Source of the DNA: Bos javanicus
Taxonomy: Eukaryota > Chordata > Mammalia > Artiodactyla > Bovidae
Direction of reading: 5' to 3'
Length of the DNA: 64,000 nucleotides
Assembly (NCBI RefSeq): GCF_032452875.1
Contig: NC_083884.1
Location: 23,825,501-23,889,500 of the forward strand
The notes beneath the pieces were generated by a model. That model was given only the letters and a program-made list of their open reading frames with translations. It had not been told where the DNA came from and ran no database searches. Position 1 is the first letter of the stretch. The number at the start of each line of letters is the position of its first letter. Below are positions 44,072 through 55,725 of the stretch, piece after piece. The translations under genes were made by a program, and so were the position numbers.

Positions 44072-46221
44072 AAGACATGAGGCTGACTGTGGCTCAGTTC
44101 ATCAGTTCCTTATTGCAAAATTCAGGTTCAAATTGAAAAATGTAGGAAAAAAACACTAGGCTATTCAGGTAGGACCTAAATCAAATCCATTATGATTATA
44201 CAGGGGAAGTGATGAATATTCAAGGCACTAGATCTGGTAGACAGTGCCTGAAGAGTATGGATGGAGATTCGTAGCATTGTATAAGGCGTGATGACCAAAA
44301 CTATCCCCAAGAGAAAGAAATGCAAGAAGGCAAAGTGGTTGTCTGAGAAGACCTTACAAATAGCTGAGAAAAGAAGAGAAGTGAAAGGCAAAGGAGAAAG
44401 GGACAGATATTCCCAATTGAATGCAGATTTCCAAAGAATATCAAGGAGAGATAAGAAAGCCTTTCTAAGTGAATGCAAAGAAATAGAGGAAAACAATAGA
44501 ATGGGAAAGACTACAGATTACTTTAAGAAAATTGGAGATACCAAAGTAACATTTCATGCAAAAATAGGCACAGTAAAGGACAAAAATTACAAGGACCTAA
44601 CAGAGGTAGATGAGATTAAGAAGAGGTGGCAAGAATACACAGACTATACAAAAAAGATACTAATGACCCAGATAACCATGATGGTGTGGTCACTCACCTA
44701 GAACCAGACATGCTGAAGTGTGAAGTCAAATGGGCCTCAGGAAGCATTACTATGAACAAAGCTAGTGGAGGTGATGGAATTCCAACTGAGCCATTTCAAA
44801 ACCTAAAAGATGATGCTGTTAAAAGTGTTGCACCCAGTATACCAGCAAATTTGGAAAACTCAGCAGTGGCCACAGGAATGAAAAAGGTCAGTTTTCATTC
44901 CAATCCCAAAGAAGGGAAATGCCAAAGAATGTTAAAACTACCATACATACAACTGCAATCATTTCACATGCCAGCAAGATTATGCTCAAAATCCTTCAAG
45001 CCAGGCTTCAGCAATATGTGAACTAAGTACTTCCAGGTGTTCAAGCTGTATTTAGAAAAGGTAGAGGAACAAGAGATCAAATTGCCAACATTTGTTGGAT
45101 CATGAACAAAGCAAGGGTATCCCCCCAAATAAAATCTACTTCTGCTTCATTGACTGCACTAAAGCCTTTGACTGTGTAGATCACAACAAACTGGAATATT
45201 CTTAATGAGATTGGAACACCAGACTACCTGACCTGCCTCCTGAGAGACCTGTATTCAGGACAAGTAGCAACAGTTAGAACCTGACATGGAACAACTGACT
45301 GGTTCAAAATTGGGAAAGGCATACAACAAGGCTGCATATTGTCACCCTGTTTATTTAACTCATATGCAAAGTACATCATGAGAAGTGTTGGGCTGTATGA
45401 ATCACAAGCTGGGTCAAGATTGCCAGAAGTATCAACAACCTCAGAAATGCAGATGATACCACTTTAATGGCAGAAAGGAAGAGGAACTAAAGAGCCTCTT
45501 GATGAAGGTGAAAGATGAGACTGAAAAACTTACAACTTACAACTCAGTATTAAAAAATGAAGATTATGGCATCCAGTGTTATCACTTCATGGCAAATAGA
45601 AGGGGAAAATGTGGAAACAGTGTCAGATTGTATTTTAGTGGGCTCCAAATTCACTGTGGATAGTGACTGCAGCTACAACATTAAAAGGCACTTGCTCCTT
45701 GAAAGAATAGTTATGTCAAACTTAAACAATGTATTAAAAAGCATAGACATCACTTTGCCAACAAAGGCCCATATAGCCAAAACTGTGTTTTTTCCAGTAG
45801 TCATGTAAGGATGTGAGAGTTGGACTATAAAGAAGCCTGAGTGCCAAAGAATTGATACTTTTGAACTCTGATGCTGGAGAAGACTTTGTAGCGTCCCTTG
45901 GACTTCAAGGAGATCAAACCAGTCCATCCTATAGAAAATCAACCCTGAATATTCATTGGAAGGACTGATGCTGAAGCTGAAGCTCCAATACTTTGGCCAC
46001 ATGATGAGAAGAATTGACTCATTGGAAAAAAACTCTGATGCTAGAAAAGATTGAGGGCAAGAGAAGGAGGCAACAGAGGATGAAATGGTTAGATGGCAAC
46101 ACTTGAATGGACATGAGTTTGAGCAAACTCCTGGAGATAGTGAAGGACAGGGAAGCCTAGCATGCTGCAGTTCATGGGGTCACAAATAGTGGGATACAAC
46201 TTAGTGACTGAACAACAACGA
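44072..46221 (+). mobile_element. Older BovB LINE, 5'-truncated in the endonuclease
   Basis: A sense BovB of about 2.15 kb from the end of the endonuclease (GGCTCAGTTCATCAGTTCC) through linker, RT and 3' end (GTGACTGAACAACAACGAC). It is diverged, with many indels. The old L1 resumes at AAACATCCACGTGCAGG, so the insertion site is well defined. Confidence 0.88.
44288..45808 (+). pseudogene. BovB linker and RT remnant
   Basis: The linker frame is open at 44288-44701 (KGERDRYSQLNADFQR, KKRWQEYT). It then shifts to 44626-45021 (KCEVKWASGSITMNKASGGD). The RT palm is broken: a GCA-for-GCC TGC change alters the motif-A stretch, and NLRNADDTTLMAER stands where LRYADDTTLMAES is expected, so the catalytic box has lost its tyrosine. 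A later piece is at 45557-45808. Clearly inactive. Confidence 0.82.
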
Positions 46222-47415
46222 CAAACATCCACGTGCAGGTTTTGCTGTGGGTATAAACTTTCAGTTCCTTTGGGTTAGTACCAAGGAGCACAGTTACTGG
46301 ATATTATGATGGAAGAAGATTTAGTCTTTAAAGAAATTTCCAAACTATCTTCGAAAGTGACATGACATTTTGGTCATTCTAATAGATGTGTAGTGGTATC
46401 TTGTTATTTTGATTTGCAATTCCTTAATGACATATGAATCTGAACATGATTTCCTATGCCTGTTTGCTCTCTGTTTATATTTTTTGGTGAGGTGTTGAGT
46501 CAGGTTTTTCCAATTTTTAATCAGTTTATTTTCTTATCATTGAATTGTAAGTTATTTGTATATTTTGGTAAGTGTTGTTTATCAGATATATCTTCTGTAA
46601 ATATTTTCTCCTAATCTGTGATTCCGTTGATTGGATCATGTTATTTTCTTATTTAACCTATTGATATGATTACATTAAATGATTTTTACATGTTGATTAA
46701 GCATTGAATATATGGGATAAATCCCACTTGATCATGGTGTTTAATTCTTTTTATGCTTTTCTGGCTTTTATTCACTAATATTTTGTTGAGAATTTTTCCA
46801 TTTATTTTCCTGAGATATACTGATCTATAGCTTTCTTGTAATGTCTTTGTCTGGTTTTGGCTTTAGGATAACGATGGACTCATAGGTTTAGGAAATATTC
46901 CCTTGTCTCTTATTTTCTGGAAATTAGCTGTAGAGAATTTGTATAATTTCTTTCTTAAACATTTATCATAATTTACCAGTTAAGCAATCTGGGCTTGGTG
47001 CTTTCTGGTTTGAAAGGTTATTTATAAGTGATACAATTTCTTTAGTACACATAGGCCTATTTAAACTGTCTATTTCTTCTTGTGTAAGTTTTGGCAGATA
47101 GTATCTTTTAAGAAATTGGTCCATTTCATCTAGATTATTGAATTTATGGGCATAGAGTTGTTCAGATTATTCTTTTATCAATCCTTTGAAGTCCTTAAGA
47201 TCATCTCTCTTTCTTTCTTGGTTAGCCTGGCTAGAGACTTACCAATTTTTTTATCTTTTCAAACAGATTTTGAATTTGTTGATTTTCTCTGTTGAGTAAA
47301 TACTGTTTTCAATTCATTGATCTCCACTCTTTTATTATATCCTTTATTCTGCTTGCTTTGGATTTAATTTGCTCTTCCATGTTGTTTATTCCTATTACTA
47401 GGTTGGGTATTACCT
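46222..47415 (-). mobile_element. Old L1 (L1M-like), ORF2 RT region
   Basis: Antisense, with no usable frame. The order follows L1 ORF2 backwards: ACCAAGGAGCACAGTTACTGG, GGGATAAATCCCACTTGATCATGG, TTCTTCTTGTGTAAGTTTTGGC, TTATCAATCCTTTGAAGTCC, and TTTGGATTTAATTTGCTCTTCC at about 47360. It is the same element as 39905-40136 and 43680-44071, split by BovB copies. Confidence 0.72.
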
Positions 47416-48115
47416 CTTTCAATCTTGGAGGAGTGACCTTATGTAGGACAGGTCCTATAGGACCCAGCAAAGTGCTCCCTTCTGGCCACTGGTATTAGAT
47501 GCTCCAAGGGTGTCCTCCACTGGGGTTGTGTGCATACTTCTGTTGTGCCAGGGCTGACTGCGGTAGGCCCATTTGTATGTGGGCCTGCACCCTGATCTGG
47601 CTTTCTTCATGAGGTTGTTTTGAGTGCACTGGTGGGTAACGCAAGCCCCCAGTGGGGCTGGTTGTAAAGCTGGTGGCTTGTGACTGCTACATGTATATTT
47701 ATGGGCAGAGTCAGCCCCTGGTTCTATAGATAGAGGGAGGATTTCAAAATGATACCTGGCAGCACCAGTGTCAGCTCAGTAAAGTGAGGATCACAAAAGT
47801 GGCTACTGCTGGCATCTCAGTCCCCAGGGCGAGTCCAGGCTGCCTCTTTTTTTTCTGTAGGAAAATCTTTGAGATAACCAGCCTGCCCCAGGCTTCTTTC
47901 AACCAGCTGCCTGTCTACTGTGACTTGGAGCATGTGAGATTTTATGTGAAACTTTGATGAGTCCCAGTTTCTTACAGCCATCTGGCTCTCTGGAATGTAA
48001 GTCTACTGGTTTTCAAAGCCATATGTTTTGGTGGCTCAGCTTCAGGACATCAGGACTGGGGAGCCCAGCATGGTGCTTGGACCCTTCACTCCTCAGAAGA
48101 CCTCTAAGGCTGTGA
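47416..48115 (-). repeat. GC-richer segment, possibly old L1 5' region
   Basis: The local base composition rises sharply compared with the flanks. Stretches such as GTAACGCAAGCCCCCAGTGG and GGGGAGCCCAGCATGGTGC look like a known repeat text of placental mammals, probably the 5' untranslated region of an old L1 in antisense. If so, most of ORF1, the endonuclease and part of the RT have been deleted between it and 47415. Family call by memory only. Confidence 0.4.
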
Positions 48116-48126
48116 TGAAAGAAAGT

Positions 48127-48326
48127 GTTAGTGGCTCAGTCATGTTCAGCTCTTTGTGACCCCATGGACTGTACCCTGCCAGGCCTTCCATCCATGGGAT
48201 TCTCCAGAAAAGAATATTGGAGTGGGTTGCCATTTCCTTCTCCAGGTGATCTTCATGAGCCAGGGATTGAACCCAGGTCTCCTGTATTACAGGCAGACTC
48301 TTAACAGTCTGAACCATCAGGAAAAA
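48127..48326 (-). mobile_element. Bov-tA SINE
   Basis: Antisense SINE from GTGTTAGTGGCTCAGTCATG to the reverse-complement head CAGTCTGAACCATCAGG. Confidence 0.88.
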
Positions 48327-48565
48327 CATTGCTTCAGGCTGCCCAGGTGGCACTAGTGGTAAAGAAACCCCTACCAATGCAGGAGACATAAGAGACACAG
48401 GATTGATCTCTGGGTAGGGAATATCCTCTGGAGGAGGGCATGACAACTCAGTCCAGTATTCTTGCCTGGAGAATCCCATAAACAAAGGAGCCTTGTGGGC
48501 TATAGTCCATAGGATTGCAAAGAATCAGACATGACTAAAGCAACTTAGCACACAGCATTGCTTCA
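48327..48565 (+). mobile_element. Bov-tA SINE with 10-bp target-site duplication
   Basis: CATTGCTTCA flanks it (48327-48336 and 48556-48565). The sense SINE has a diverged head (GGCTGCCCAGGTGGCACTAG) and landed at the outer edge of the antisense Bov-tA to its left. Confidence 0.9.
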
Positions 48566-49874
48566 CCCCTCTATTTGTAATCTACATATGTCTTTATATT
48601 CAAAGTGAAATTTTTTGAAGAAAACATATAGTAGGGTCTTGTTTATTGACAATCTTCATAATCTAAAACTTTATATTATTTATACAGTTGAATTGCTATC
48701 TACCATATTTACTACTGTTTTTTTGCATATATTTTTTATCTTATCTTTCTATATTTATATTTTTCTTGGTTTTAATTGAATATTTTCTTTGATACCATTT
48801 TATATCCTTTCTTAGTATTTCAATTATTATTATTATTTTGCCTTTTTTTTTTAGTAGTTTCCTTGGTGTTTGCAGTACATATTTATATTCAGTCTGAGTT
48901 CACTTTCAAATAGCACCATACTACTTCATGGGTAGTGCAAATAACTTATAATAACATAATATTTCTAATTCCTCAAAATGTTTAATCTATTATTCATTTC
49001 ACTTGAACTGTAATCATTGAATTTTCAGTTTTGTTATTTTTAAAAAAACATCAATTATTTCAATTATGAATAAGAAACTTTATTACTTTCATAATGTTTT
49101 TATGTACAAATATTAAAGTTTCTGACTTATTTTAATTCTCTCTGAATAATCTGTTTTAACACTTATTGCAAGAAAGATTTACATGCAACACCTTTTCTCA
49201 ATTCTTGTTTGTCTGAAAAGGTTTCAACTTCTTCACTTTTGAGAGAAAAATTTGCAGGATACAGAATTCCAGGTTGGTGCTTCTTCTTTAACACTTTGAA
49301 TATTTCACTCCATTCTCTTCTCATTTGGTTCTGTGGAGAAGTTATATGTTGTTTTTATCTTTGCTCCTCTATAGGTAAGGTGTACTTCCTCTGGCTTCTG
49401 TCAATTTATTTATTCATTTTCTTTTCTGAGTTTGACTATGCTATGTCTATGTATTGCTGGATTTGCTTTTTTGCTTTTTGTGGTTTTATGTTTTGGCATT
49501 TATCCTACTTGGTGTCCTCTGAGGTTCATAAACTGATGTCTGACATTAATTTAGGAAAATTCTCAGTCATTATTGTTTCAATATTTCTTCTGTTTCTTCC
49601 TTTCTTTCTTCTCATTCTAGTATTCCTATTATGCATATGTTACAGCTTTTTCAGTTTTCCAATTTCTATCTGCATATACTCAAGCTCAGAAAAATCTTTT
49701 CTCATCCATATCCAGTCTACTAAAGAATTCAAGATATTCTTCATTTCTGTTACAGTGCTTTTGAACCTCTAGAGCTTCTTTTTTATTCTTTCTAACATTA
49801 ATCTATCTCTGTACTAACATTATTCCACATGTTCTTTCATGTTGTCAGCTTTCATAAGAACTCTGTGATGTTAA
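48566..49874 (-). mobile_element. Old L1 (L1M-like) region
   Basis: Antisense old L1 text with AGAAAAATTTGCAGGATACAG, TTTGAATATTTCACTCCATTC, TGTTACAGTGCTTTTGAACC and similar landmarks. The plus frame 49209-49772 (187 residues, very hydrophobic) is an antisense artefact of A-rich L1 sequence. Confidence 0.65.
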
Positions 49875-51066
49875 GTTTTCAAATTGTCTGGGCTGGGGAT
49901 GCCCAGGTCACTGGTAAAACATTATTTATAGGTATGGTCTATGAGTGTGTTTGGGGAAGAGATTGGTATTTGAATTGGTAGGCTCACTGAAGAATATCAA
50001 TCTTACCAAGATGAGTTAGTATTATCTAATCAGTTTGTGGGCTTGAACAGAAGAGAATGGAGGTGAAAGTTTTGTGCTTGAGTGAGGACATTCATCTTCT
50101 TCTGCTCTCAGACATCCTGGTTCTTAGGCCTCTGGATTCAGAACAAAGCACACAATTGACTCCTAATTCTCAGGCCTTTGGCCTCCAACTGAGACTTACA
50201 CTATTGAGTCTGCTGATTCTTAGGCCTTTGGACATGAACATCATTGGGTCTCAGTTCTCCAGGTTGCCAAAGATCAATCTTGGGACTTCCTGGCTCCATA
50301 ACTTTGCAAGTCAAGTTCTATAATAAATCAACCTCTGTCTAGACAGATAGAATGATAGGCAGGACATAGGTACAACTACAGGGAAACAAAATCTGAAATA
50401 TAAGGATTCCAGCATGGGAGCATATTAATAATAACATGGCCAATGGTGCCATCATCCACCTGGTCCTCAAGAAGAGAGGTGGGAGGGAAAAAACCTGTCA
50501 GGTTCCTGTTGTTGTTCGGTTGCCCAGTCGTGTCTGACTCTTTGTGACTCCATGGACTGCAACATTCCAGGCCTCCTTGTCCCTCACCGTCTCCCAAAGT
50601 TTGCCCAAACTTTGGTCCTTACCACTGCCATTTCCCTCTCGTATTCCCCATACCCTACTCCAGACCCAAGAGACCCTTCCTTGCACATTTGCTTTCTTCT
50701 TATTTAGTTTGGAAGCTCAGATTATGGTAAGTTTCCTTTCATGCACACCATACACACACACATGCACATTGATAAGAGAGGGTGTTCTAAGACACTCTTC
50801 TACCCAGTGGTTTCTTGAATCCTTTTTGTTTGGGCCTTGACATGAATGGATTAATTTCTTCAGGCAGCCCATTAGAAAATGTAAACTCAGAGATATCCTG
50901 CATGATTGCATCATAGTGCCAGGTGGCACTTAGCTGATAGAATATGGCCATTATCATCATTAATCATTTTGTACCTTGCCATGGGTCAGTAAACCTCTTT
51001 AATATTTCTTGTGAAAAAATATATATCATATCAGTTTTGTTACTCTGGAGTACTCTGATTAATACA
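49875..51066 (+). repeat. Ancient interspersed repeat of uncertain family
   Basis: Reiterated TTCTTAGGCCTCTGG-like units (50119, 50170 and 50218) and an end reading TTACTCTGGAGTACTCTG followed by ATTAATACAA match a widespread old LTR-like mammalian repeat. It interrupts the old antisense L1. A BovB-type fragment lies within it at 50508-50625, followed by unassigned text (50640-51000). Confidence 0.42.
50508..50625 (-). mobile_element. Old BovB 3' end fragment
   Basis: Antisense, from GTTGTTGTTCGGTTGCCCAG to CCCAAAGTTTGCCCAAAC, the older form of the BovB 3' terminus. The minus frame 50686-50498 is its C-terminal tail remnant. Confidence 0.75.
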
Positions 51067-51452
51067 AGTTCCTATCGTATTGATCATAGTTGTTTCAAAT
51101 TCAAGGTCTGACAATTTCAACATCACTGGCATATCTGGATCTGGTTCTGATTATTACTCTCTCTCTTCAAACTGTGTTTTGCCTTTTACACCACCTGATG
51201 ATTTTTTGTTGAAAGGTAGACAAGATGTTCTGGGTAAAAGGAACTGCTATAAACAATCTTTTAGTAATATGGTAGTAAGGTGTGGGGTAAAAATGAGGAA
51301 GAATTCTATATTCCTAGTCTGCCTTTCAGTGAATCTGCTCCTGGGCTATGAACTTCACAGGCACACTTTAGTATTGTTATTTTCATTTTCATGTATTGAT
51401 GTAGGATTGCTAAAGGGGGCTAGAATTGAGTATTTCCTTTCTCCAACTTGGA
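51067..51452 (-). mobile_element. Old L1 (L1M-like) region, continued
   Basis: Antisense text including ATCATAGTTGTTTCAAATTC, GGTTCTGATTATTACTCTC and TGTTCTGGGTAAAAGGAAC. It continues 48566-49874. Confidence 0.6.
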
Positions 51453-51454
51453 AG

Positions 51455-52112
51455 GTTCAGTTCAGTTCAGTCGCGCGGTTGTGTCTGACTTTTTGTGACC
51501 CCATGAATTGCAGCACGCCAGGCCTCCCACTCCATCACCAACTCCCAGAGTTCACTCAAACTCACGTCCATCGAGTCGAGTTCACTCAAACTCACGTCCA
51601 TCGAGTCGGTGATGCCATCCAGCCATCTCATCCTCTGTCATCCCCTTCTCCTCCTGCCCCCAATACCTCCCAGCATCAGAGTCTTTTCCAATGAGTCAAC
51701 TCTTGCCATGAGGTGGTCAAAGTACTGGAGTTTCAGCTTTAGCATCATTCCTTCCAAAGAAATCCCAGGGCTGATCTCCTTTAGAATGGACTGGTTGGAT
51801 CTCCTTGCAGTCCAAGGGACTCTCAAGAGTCTTCTCCAACACCACAGTTCAAAAGCATCAATTCTTCGGCGCTCAGCTTTCTTCACAGTCCAACTCTCAC
51901 ATCCATACATGACCACTGGAAAATCCATAGCCTTGACTAGACGGACCTTTGTTGGCAAAGTAAGGTCCCTGCTTTTGAATATGCTATCTAGGTTGGTCAG
52001 AACTTTCCTTCCAAGGAGTAAGCATCTTTTAATTTCATGGCTGCAATCACCATCTGCAGTGATTTTGGAGCCCAAAAAATAAACTGACACTGTTTCCACT
52101 GTTTCCCCATCT
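51455..52112 (-). pseudogene. BovB 3' fragment with C-terminal frame
   Basis: Antisense BovB, 5'-truncated after the RT palm. The minus frame 52099-51638 reads LLLGRKVLTNLDS, then PVVMYGCESWTVKKAE and WTARRSNQSILKE. It has few changes from the copy at 7.3 kb, so this is a young copy. A perfect 30-bp tandem duplication (51548-51607) adds ten residues near the C-terminus. It lacks the catalytic palm. Confidence 0.9.
51548..51607. repeat. Perfect 30-bp tandem duplication
   Basis: Two identical adjacent copies, 51548-51577 and 51578-51607, each starting GAGTTCACTCAAACTCACG. Other BovB copies in the window have it once. The unit ends and restarts with GAGT, suggesting slippage at microhomology. 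Confidence 0.97.
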
Positions 52113-52881
52113 ATAAGTTAGAGTGGACTAAAATTAGCTACTTCTTTTCCATCAGGCCAGTTAGGATTTGATAAAATTACAGTAAGTTAGAGTCTGTTCA
52201 AATAATATCTCTTGAAAGGAGATTTTGTTAAGAAAAGCATAATATTCTGATGAATTTCAAAATGGTTATTTTTCCATCTCCCTCTGCTGGAAGACCAAAG
52301 AGATTTTTCTCTGATGTTCACTATGAGAACTTGGTAGAGTTCATGGAGGAGAAAATCATAAAAGTGAATCTCCCTGAAGATTGTGTCCTTCAGACTTGCT
52401 CACAGTGAGCCTCCAACTATTGATCAAGTACATTTCAGGGTTTCTTACCAGGGCATTGGTTCCAGTCAAAGTGGGATTCTGCTCTGGTAAATTGAATTAT
52501 CTCTATCTACCTCTTTGTCTATCTAAATTTGTTTGTCCTGGGACCTCATTTCTCTAGCAGATATAAAAAGAATTCTTGGTTTTTCTTTTTCTTTCTTTCT
52601 TTCTTTTTTTTTTTTTTTTTTTTTTTTTGTTTTTTAGCACTCCATGCTACTTGTCATTAGCCTGGAGCTATGACCCCTCAGCACTTTACATGCTGAAATA
52701 GAAACCAAAGTCCTTGAGATCAATTTGCCCCAAATCGTGTCCCATTCTTACTCAATGCCACTCACTATATCTATTCAGTCCATATCAAAATTCTAACTCT
52801 TCTTTTCTCAAACACAACATAATTTTCCACTCTCCCTTATCTTAGCACTTGCTGCCCTTTCTGCTGGATTTGTAACTGCCT
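52113..52881. other. Unassigned sequence with a long T-tract
   Basis: No gene. A pyrimidine and T-rich tract lies at 52578-52636. It could be the tail of a degraded antisense retrotransposon, but no body is recognisable next to it. Confidence 0.5.
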
Positions 52882-53092
52882 TGGACTTCCCTGGTGGTTC
52901 AGACGGTAAGCATCTGTCTACAGTGTGAGAGACCGGGTTTGATCCCTGGATTGGGAAGATTCCCTGGAGAAGGAAATGGCAATCCACTCCAGTACTTCTT
53001 GCCTTGAAAATCCCATGGACGGAGGAGCTTGGTGCAGGCTACTATCCATGGGGTCACAAAGAGTTGGGCACGACTGAGGACTTCACTTCACT
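52882..53092 (+). mobile_element. Bov-tA SINE
   Basis: The head GACTTCCCTGGTGGTTCAG, box-B-like GGTTTGATCCC, Bov-A body and GTTGGGCACGACTGAGGAC end. Moderately young. Confidence 0.9.
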
Positions 53093-53795
53093 GTAGTATT
53101 CATGCATTCTTAAAGACCTGGAATTCTGTTCCCTCCCTTGAAAAGTCCCCTGATTCCATTTTACAGAGACTCTTCCATCCATGTGCTCCCAGTAAACTTA
53201 ATATAGATGTTTATATTTATTTGAAATTTATTTATTGTTATGTAAATATATTCCCACTTTCTTAGAATAATACTTTAAGGATGAGTCAGTGTATTTCTTG
53301 TTAGTTGTTTGCTTTTTTAAAATTAAAAGTATATTGTATTTTACTGTGCTTGTTATAGACAATTAAGTCTTAAAAATATCAAAATTATGTTATCTTGTGC
53401 ATACTTCCCGCAAATAGATAAAAACGAGAGTAAAAGCATTTAGGAAAATGAATCAATCATTATCTTGTAAGAGCGTTCCTGTTGTTTACTAAAAGGTTCT
53501 GCATATAAGATATGTCTCTTTGGGGACAGAAAGAATTCACATTAAATTTTCTAAGTGTGACTATTCAGCTAAAACGACACTGTCCTTAACTGTGTGCATA
53601 CCAGAGTACAATTAATTGGCTTTGATCCATGAAGAATTTTTATTTTTTCACTTTAAAGGTTTAAGAAAGAAAAGAATCCAACAGCTATGAAGTTCACGAA
53701 ATTGATAGGTAGATGGTTACCAACATAACTGATATGTTAAAAAACTTTAAAATACATGTTCTTACTTTGAAACAAATTTGGAAGTATCCATGGTC
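53093..53795. other. Unassigned AT-rich sequence
   Basis: No gene or clear repeat seen. Confidence 0.5.
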
Positions 53796-53916
53796 TTTAC
53801 ATTATTTTTTTTTCTTCAGTAATTTATTTATTTATTTATTTTTAATTTTATTTAATTTTATTTTTTTAATTTTATTTTATTTTTAAACTTTACAAATTTT
53901 ATTAGTTTACATTATT
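53796..53916 (-). mobile_element. Very short L1 3' tail with target-site duplication
   Basis: TTTACATTATT occurs at 53796-53806 and 53906-53916. Between them lie a (TTTA)n and T-rich tail and only the last ~25 bp of L1 (TTTTAAACTTTACAAATTTT). An extreme 5' truncation. Confidence 0.8.
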
Positions 53917-53971
53917 AAAGATGAGTACATTTTTAATCTAGAGGTTGTTTGGGGTTACAACTGATAATATT

Positions 53972-54345
53972 TCTTTTTAAAATTTATTTTTAATTGGAGG
54001 ATAATTGCTTTACAATGATGTGTTGGTTTCTGCTGTACAACAAGGTGAATCAGCTATATGTCTACATATATACCCTCCCTCAAGAGGCTCCCTCCCATCC
54101 ACCCCCTCCCACCCCCCTTTCAGTCATCACAGCACCCAGCTGGGCTCCCTGTGTTATACGGCAACCTCTCACTAGCTATCTGTTTTACACAGGGTAGTGT
54201 CTATATGTTAATGCTAGTCTCTCCATTTGGTTCGCCCTCTCCTTCCTTCACTGTGTGCCTAAGTCTTCCTTCCTTCACTGTGTGCCTAAGTCTGTTCTCT
54301 ATGTCTGTGTCTCTATTCCTTCCATGCAAATAGGTTCATCAGTAC
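53972..54345 (-). mobile_element. L1 3' end, older ruminant type
   Basis: Antisense L1 3' region from TTTTTAATTGGAGGATAATTG to GTTCATCAGTACC. It contains a 27-bp tandem duplication at 54241-54294 (CCTTCCTTCACTGTGTGCC). No frame. Confidence 0.87.
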
Positions 54346-54414
54346 CAAAAAATTTTAATCTTTGTGATGATTAATTTCTTACTAGATGCTTCTTCCCAAA
54401 ATGATTACATTTGA

Positions 54415-54570
54415 TGGATCATTTTATTTAACAATCATAGCAATCCTCTGAAACAGACAACTATCATTGTCTCCATGTTACAAATGTTATATATGAGCAT
54501 CAAGAGAGGTTAAGAACTTGCCTAAGACAATGCTTCTGCTATATTATAAACTAGATATTAAAAAGAAACT
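54415..54570 (+). repeat. MIR-like SINE fragment
   Basis: The order AATCATAGCAATCCTCTGAAA, CATTGTCTCCATGTTACAAATG, CAAGAGAGGTTAAGAACTTGC and CTAAGACAATGC follows the MIR core and tail layout well. Confidence 0.65.
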
Positions 54571-54589
54571 CTCTGATTAATAAGTGTTT

Positions 54590-54790
54590 ATTCTTTATGA
54601 GGGGCTTCCCTGGTGGCTCAGATGATAAAGAATCCACCTGCAATGTGGGAGACCTGGGTTCAATCCCTGGGTTAGGATGATCCCCTGGAGGAGGGCATAA
54701 CAGCCCACTCCAGTATTCTGGCTTGGAGAATCCCCATGAAGAGAGTAGCCTGGTATGCTAGGGCCACAGAGAGTCGCAGCACATTCTTTA
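54590..54790 (+). mobile_element. Bov-tA SINE with short target-site duplication
   Basis: ATTCTTTA occurs at 54590-54597 and 54783-54790. The head is well preserved (GGGCTTCCCTGGTGGCTCAG, then GGTTCAATCCC). The tail has a deletion in the GGCTACAGTCC region. Confidence 0.9.
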
Positions 54791-55204
54791 CCAGACTTCC
54801 ATATTACCCTTACAACAAAATTTCAAAATGCAATGAAAGTTAAAGAAATAGGTTTGTTTTACCTATGTAATTGTGTAAAGTGTGTTCAGTTTGTATTACA
54901 TGTGAAGTAAAATTTCCAAATTGCATTTTTACTTAGAAATTCTGAACATTTTAGTTGTAATAAGATAGGATTTGTAGTTCCACTTTTCTTTCCTTTAAGG
55001 CTTCACTCTCTCTTCTCCATCACATTTTCATTTTTGTATATTGTAAGGTGAAGAAAACATTTATATTAAGAAATGTGAATCATTTTATTTGTTTGAACAA
55101 ATACTGTAAAACTGGCAAAAAATTTTCAGTGATTGCTGTGAGGCTGTGTATTTTCTACATTTCTAAGCAGAAGCCATTTTTATATTTATGAAGTTAATTA
55201 TTGA
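54791..55204. other. Unassigned AT-rich sequence
   Basis: No gene or repeat recognised. Confidence 0.5.
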
Positions 55205-55725
55205 CATTGTGGTAAGTAAAATAATGATCTCTCCAATAATATCTACATTATAATCCTCAGAATTTGTGAGCATATTAGGGTCCATGGCAAAGGAGTATTA
55301 AGATTGCTAGCTAGTTAACCTTAAAATAGGAAGATTGTTCTCGATTATCTGGATAGAAATAATATCATCACAAGGGTTCTTAAAAATGGGAGAAGGAAGT
55401 GGTGGGGAGGAGGTTACTATGAGAGAAAGGTACAGAAAGATGCAGCTTTGCTGGATTTGCCCATGGAAGCAGGAGGCTATAACCCAAGGAATGTGAGCAT
55501 CCTCTAGAAGCTGGAAATAGCAAAACACAACAAAGGAACAGATGCTCTCCTAGAGCCACCAGAAGGGAGTGCAGTTGTTAAGACCTTCATTTGCCTAGTA
55601 TGACCCTTGTCAGACACCTGACCTGAATTTATTATCTGTAAGATAATACATTTGAAGTGTCTGAAGCCTTTAAGTTTTCAGAAACTTGTTATAGTAGCAA
55701 TAGAAAACTGGCAGTTATAAATTAA
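55205..55725 (+). mobile_element. MaLR-like LTR (MLT/MST type)
   Basis: Starts near TGTGGTAAGTAAAATAATG. The order of landmarks (ATCCTCAGAATTTGTGAGC, GATTATCTGGATAG, GGAGGCTATAACCC, TAAGACCTTCATTTGCC, TTGTTATAGTAGCAATAG) follows the ERVL-MaLR LTR layout that ends in a GTTATAGCAGC-type tract. Diverged, no coding sequence. Confidence 0.6.

Noticed and set aside
49209..49772. 187-residue, very hydrophobic open frame resembling a membrane protein
   Set aside because: It is read antisense through A-rich old L1 text. The T-rich codons give Phe, Leu and Ile by composition. There are no family motifs.
51080..51694. 204-residue open frame
   Set aside because: It fuses old antisense L1 text with the antisense tail of a BovB. 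The second half is the shadow of the BovB C-terminal frame.
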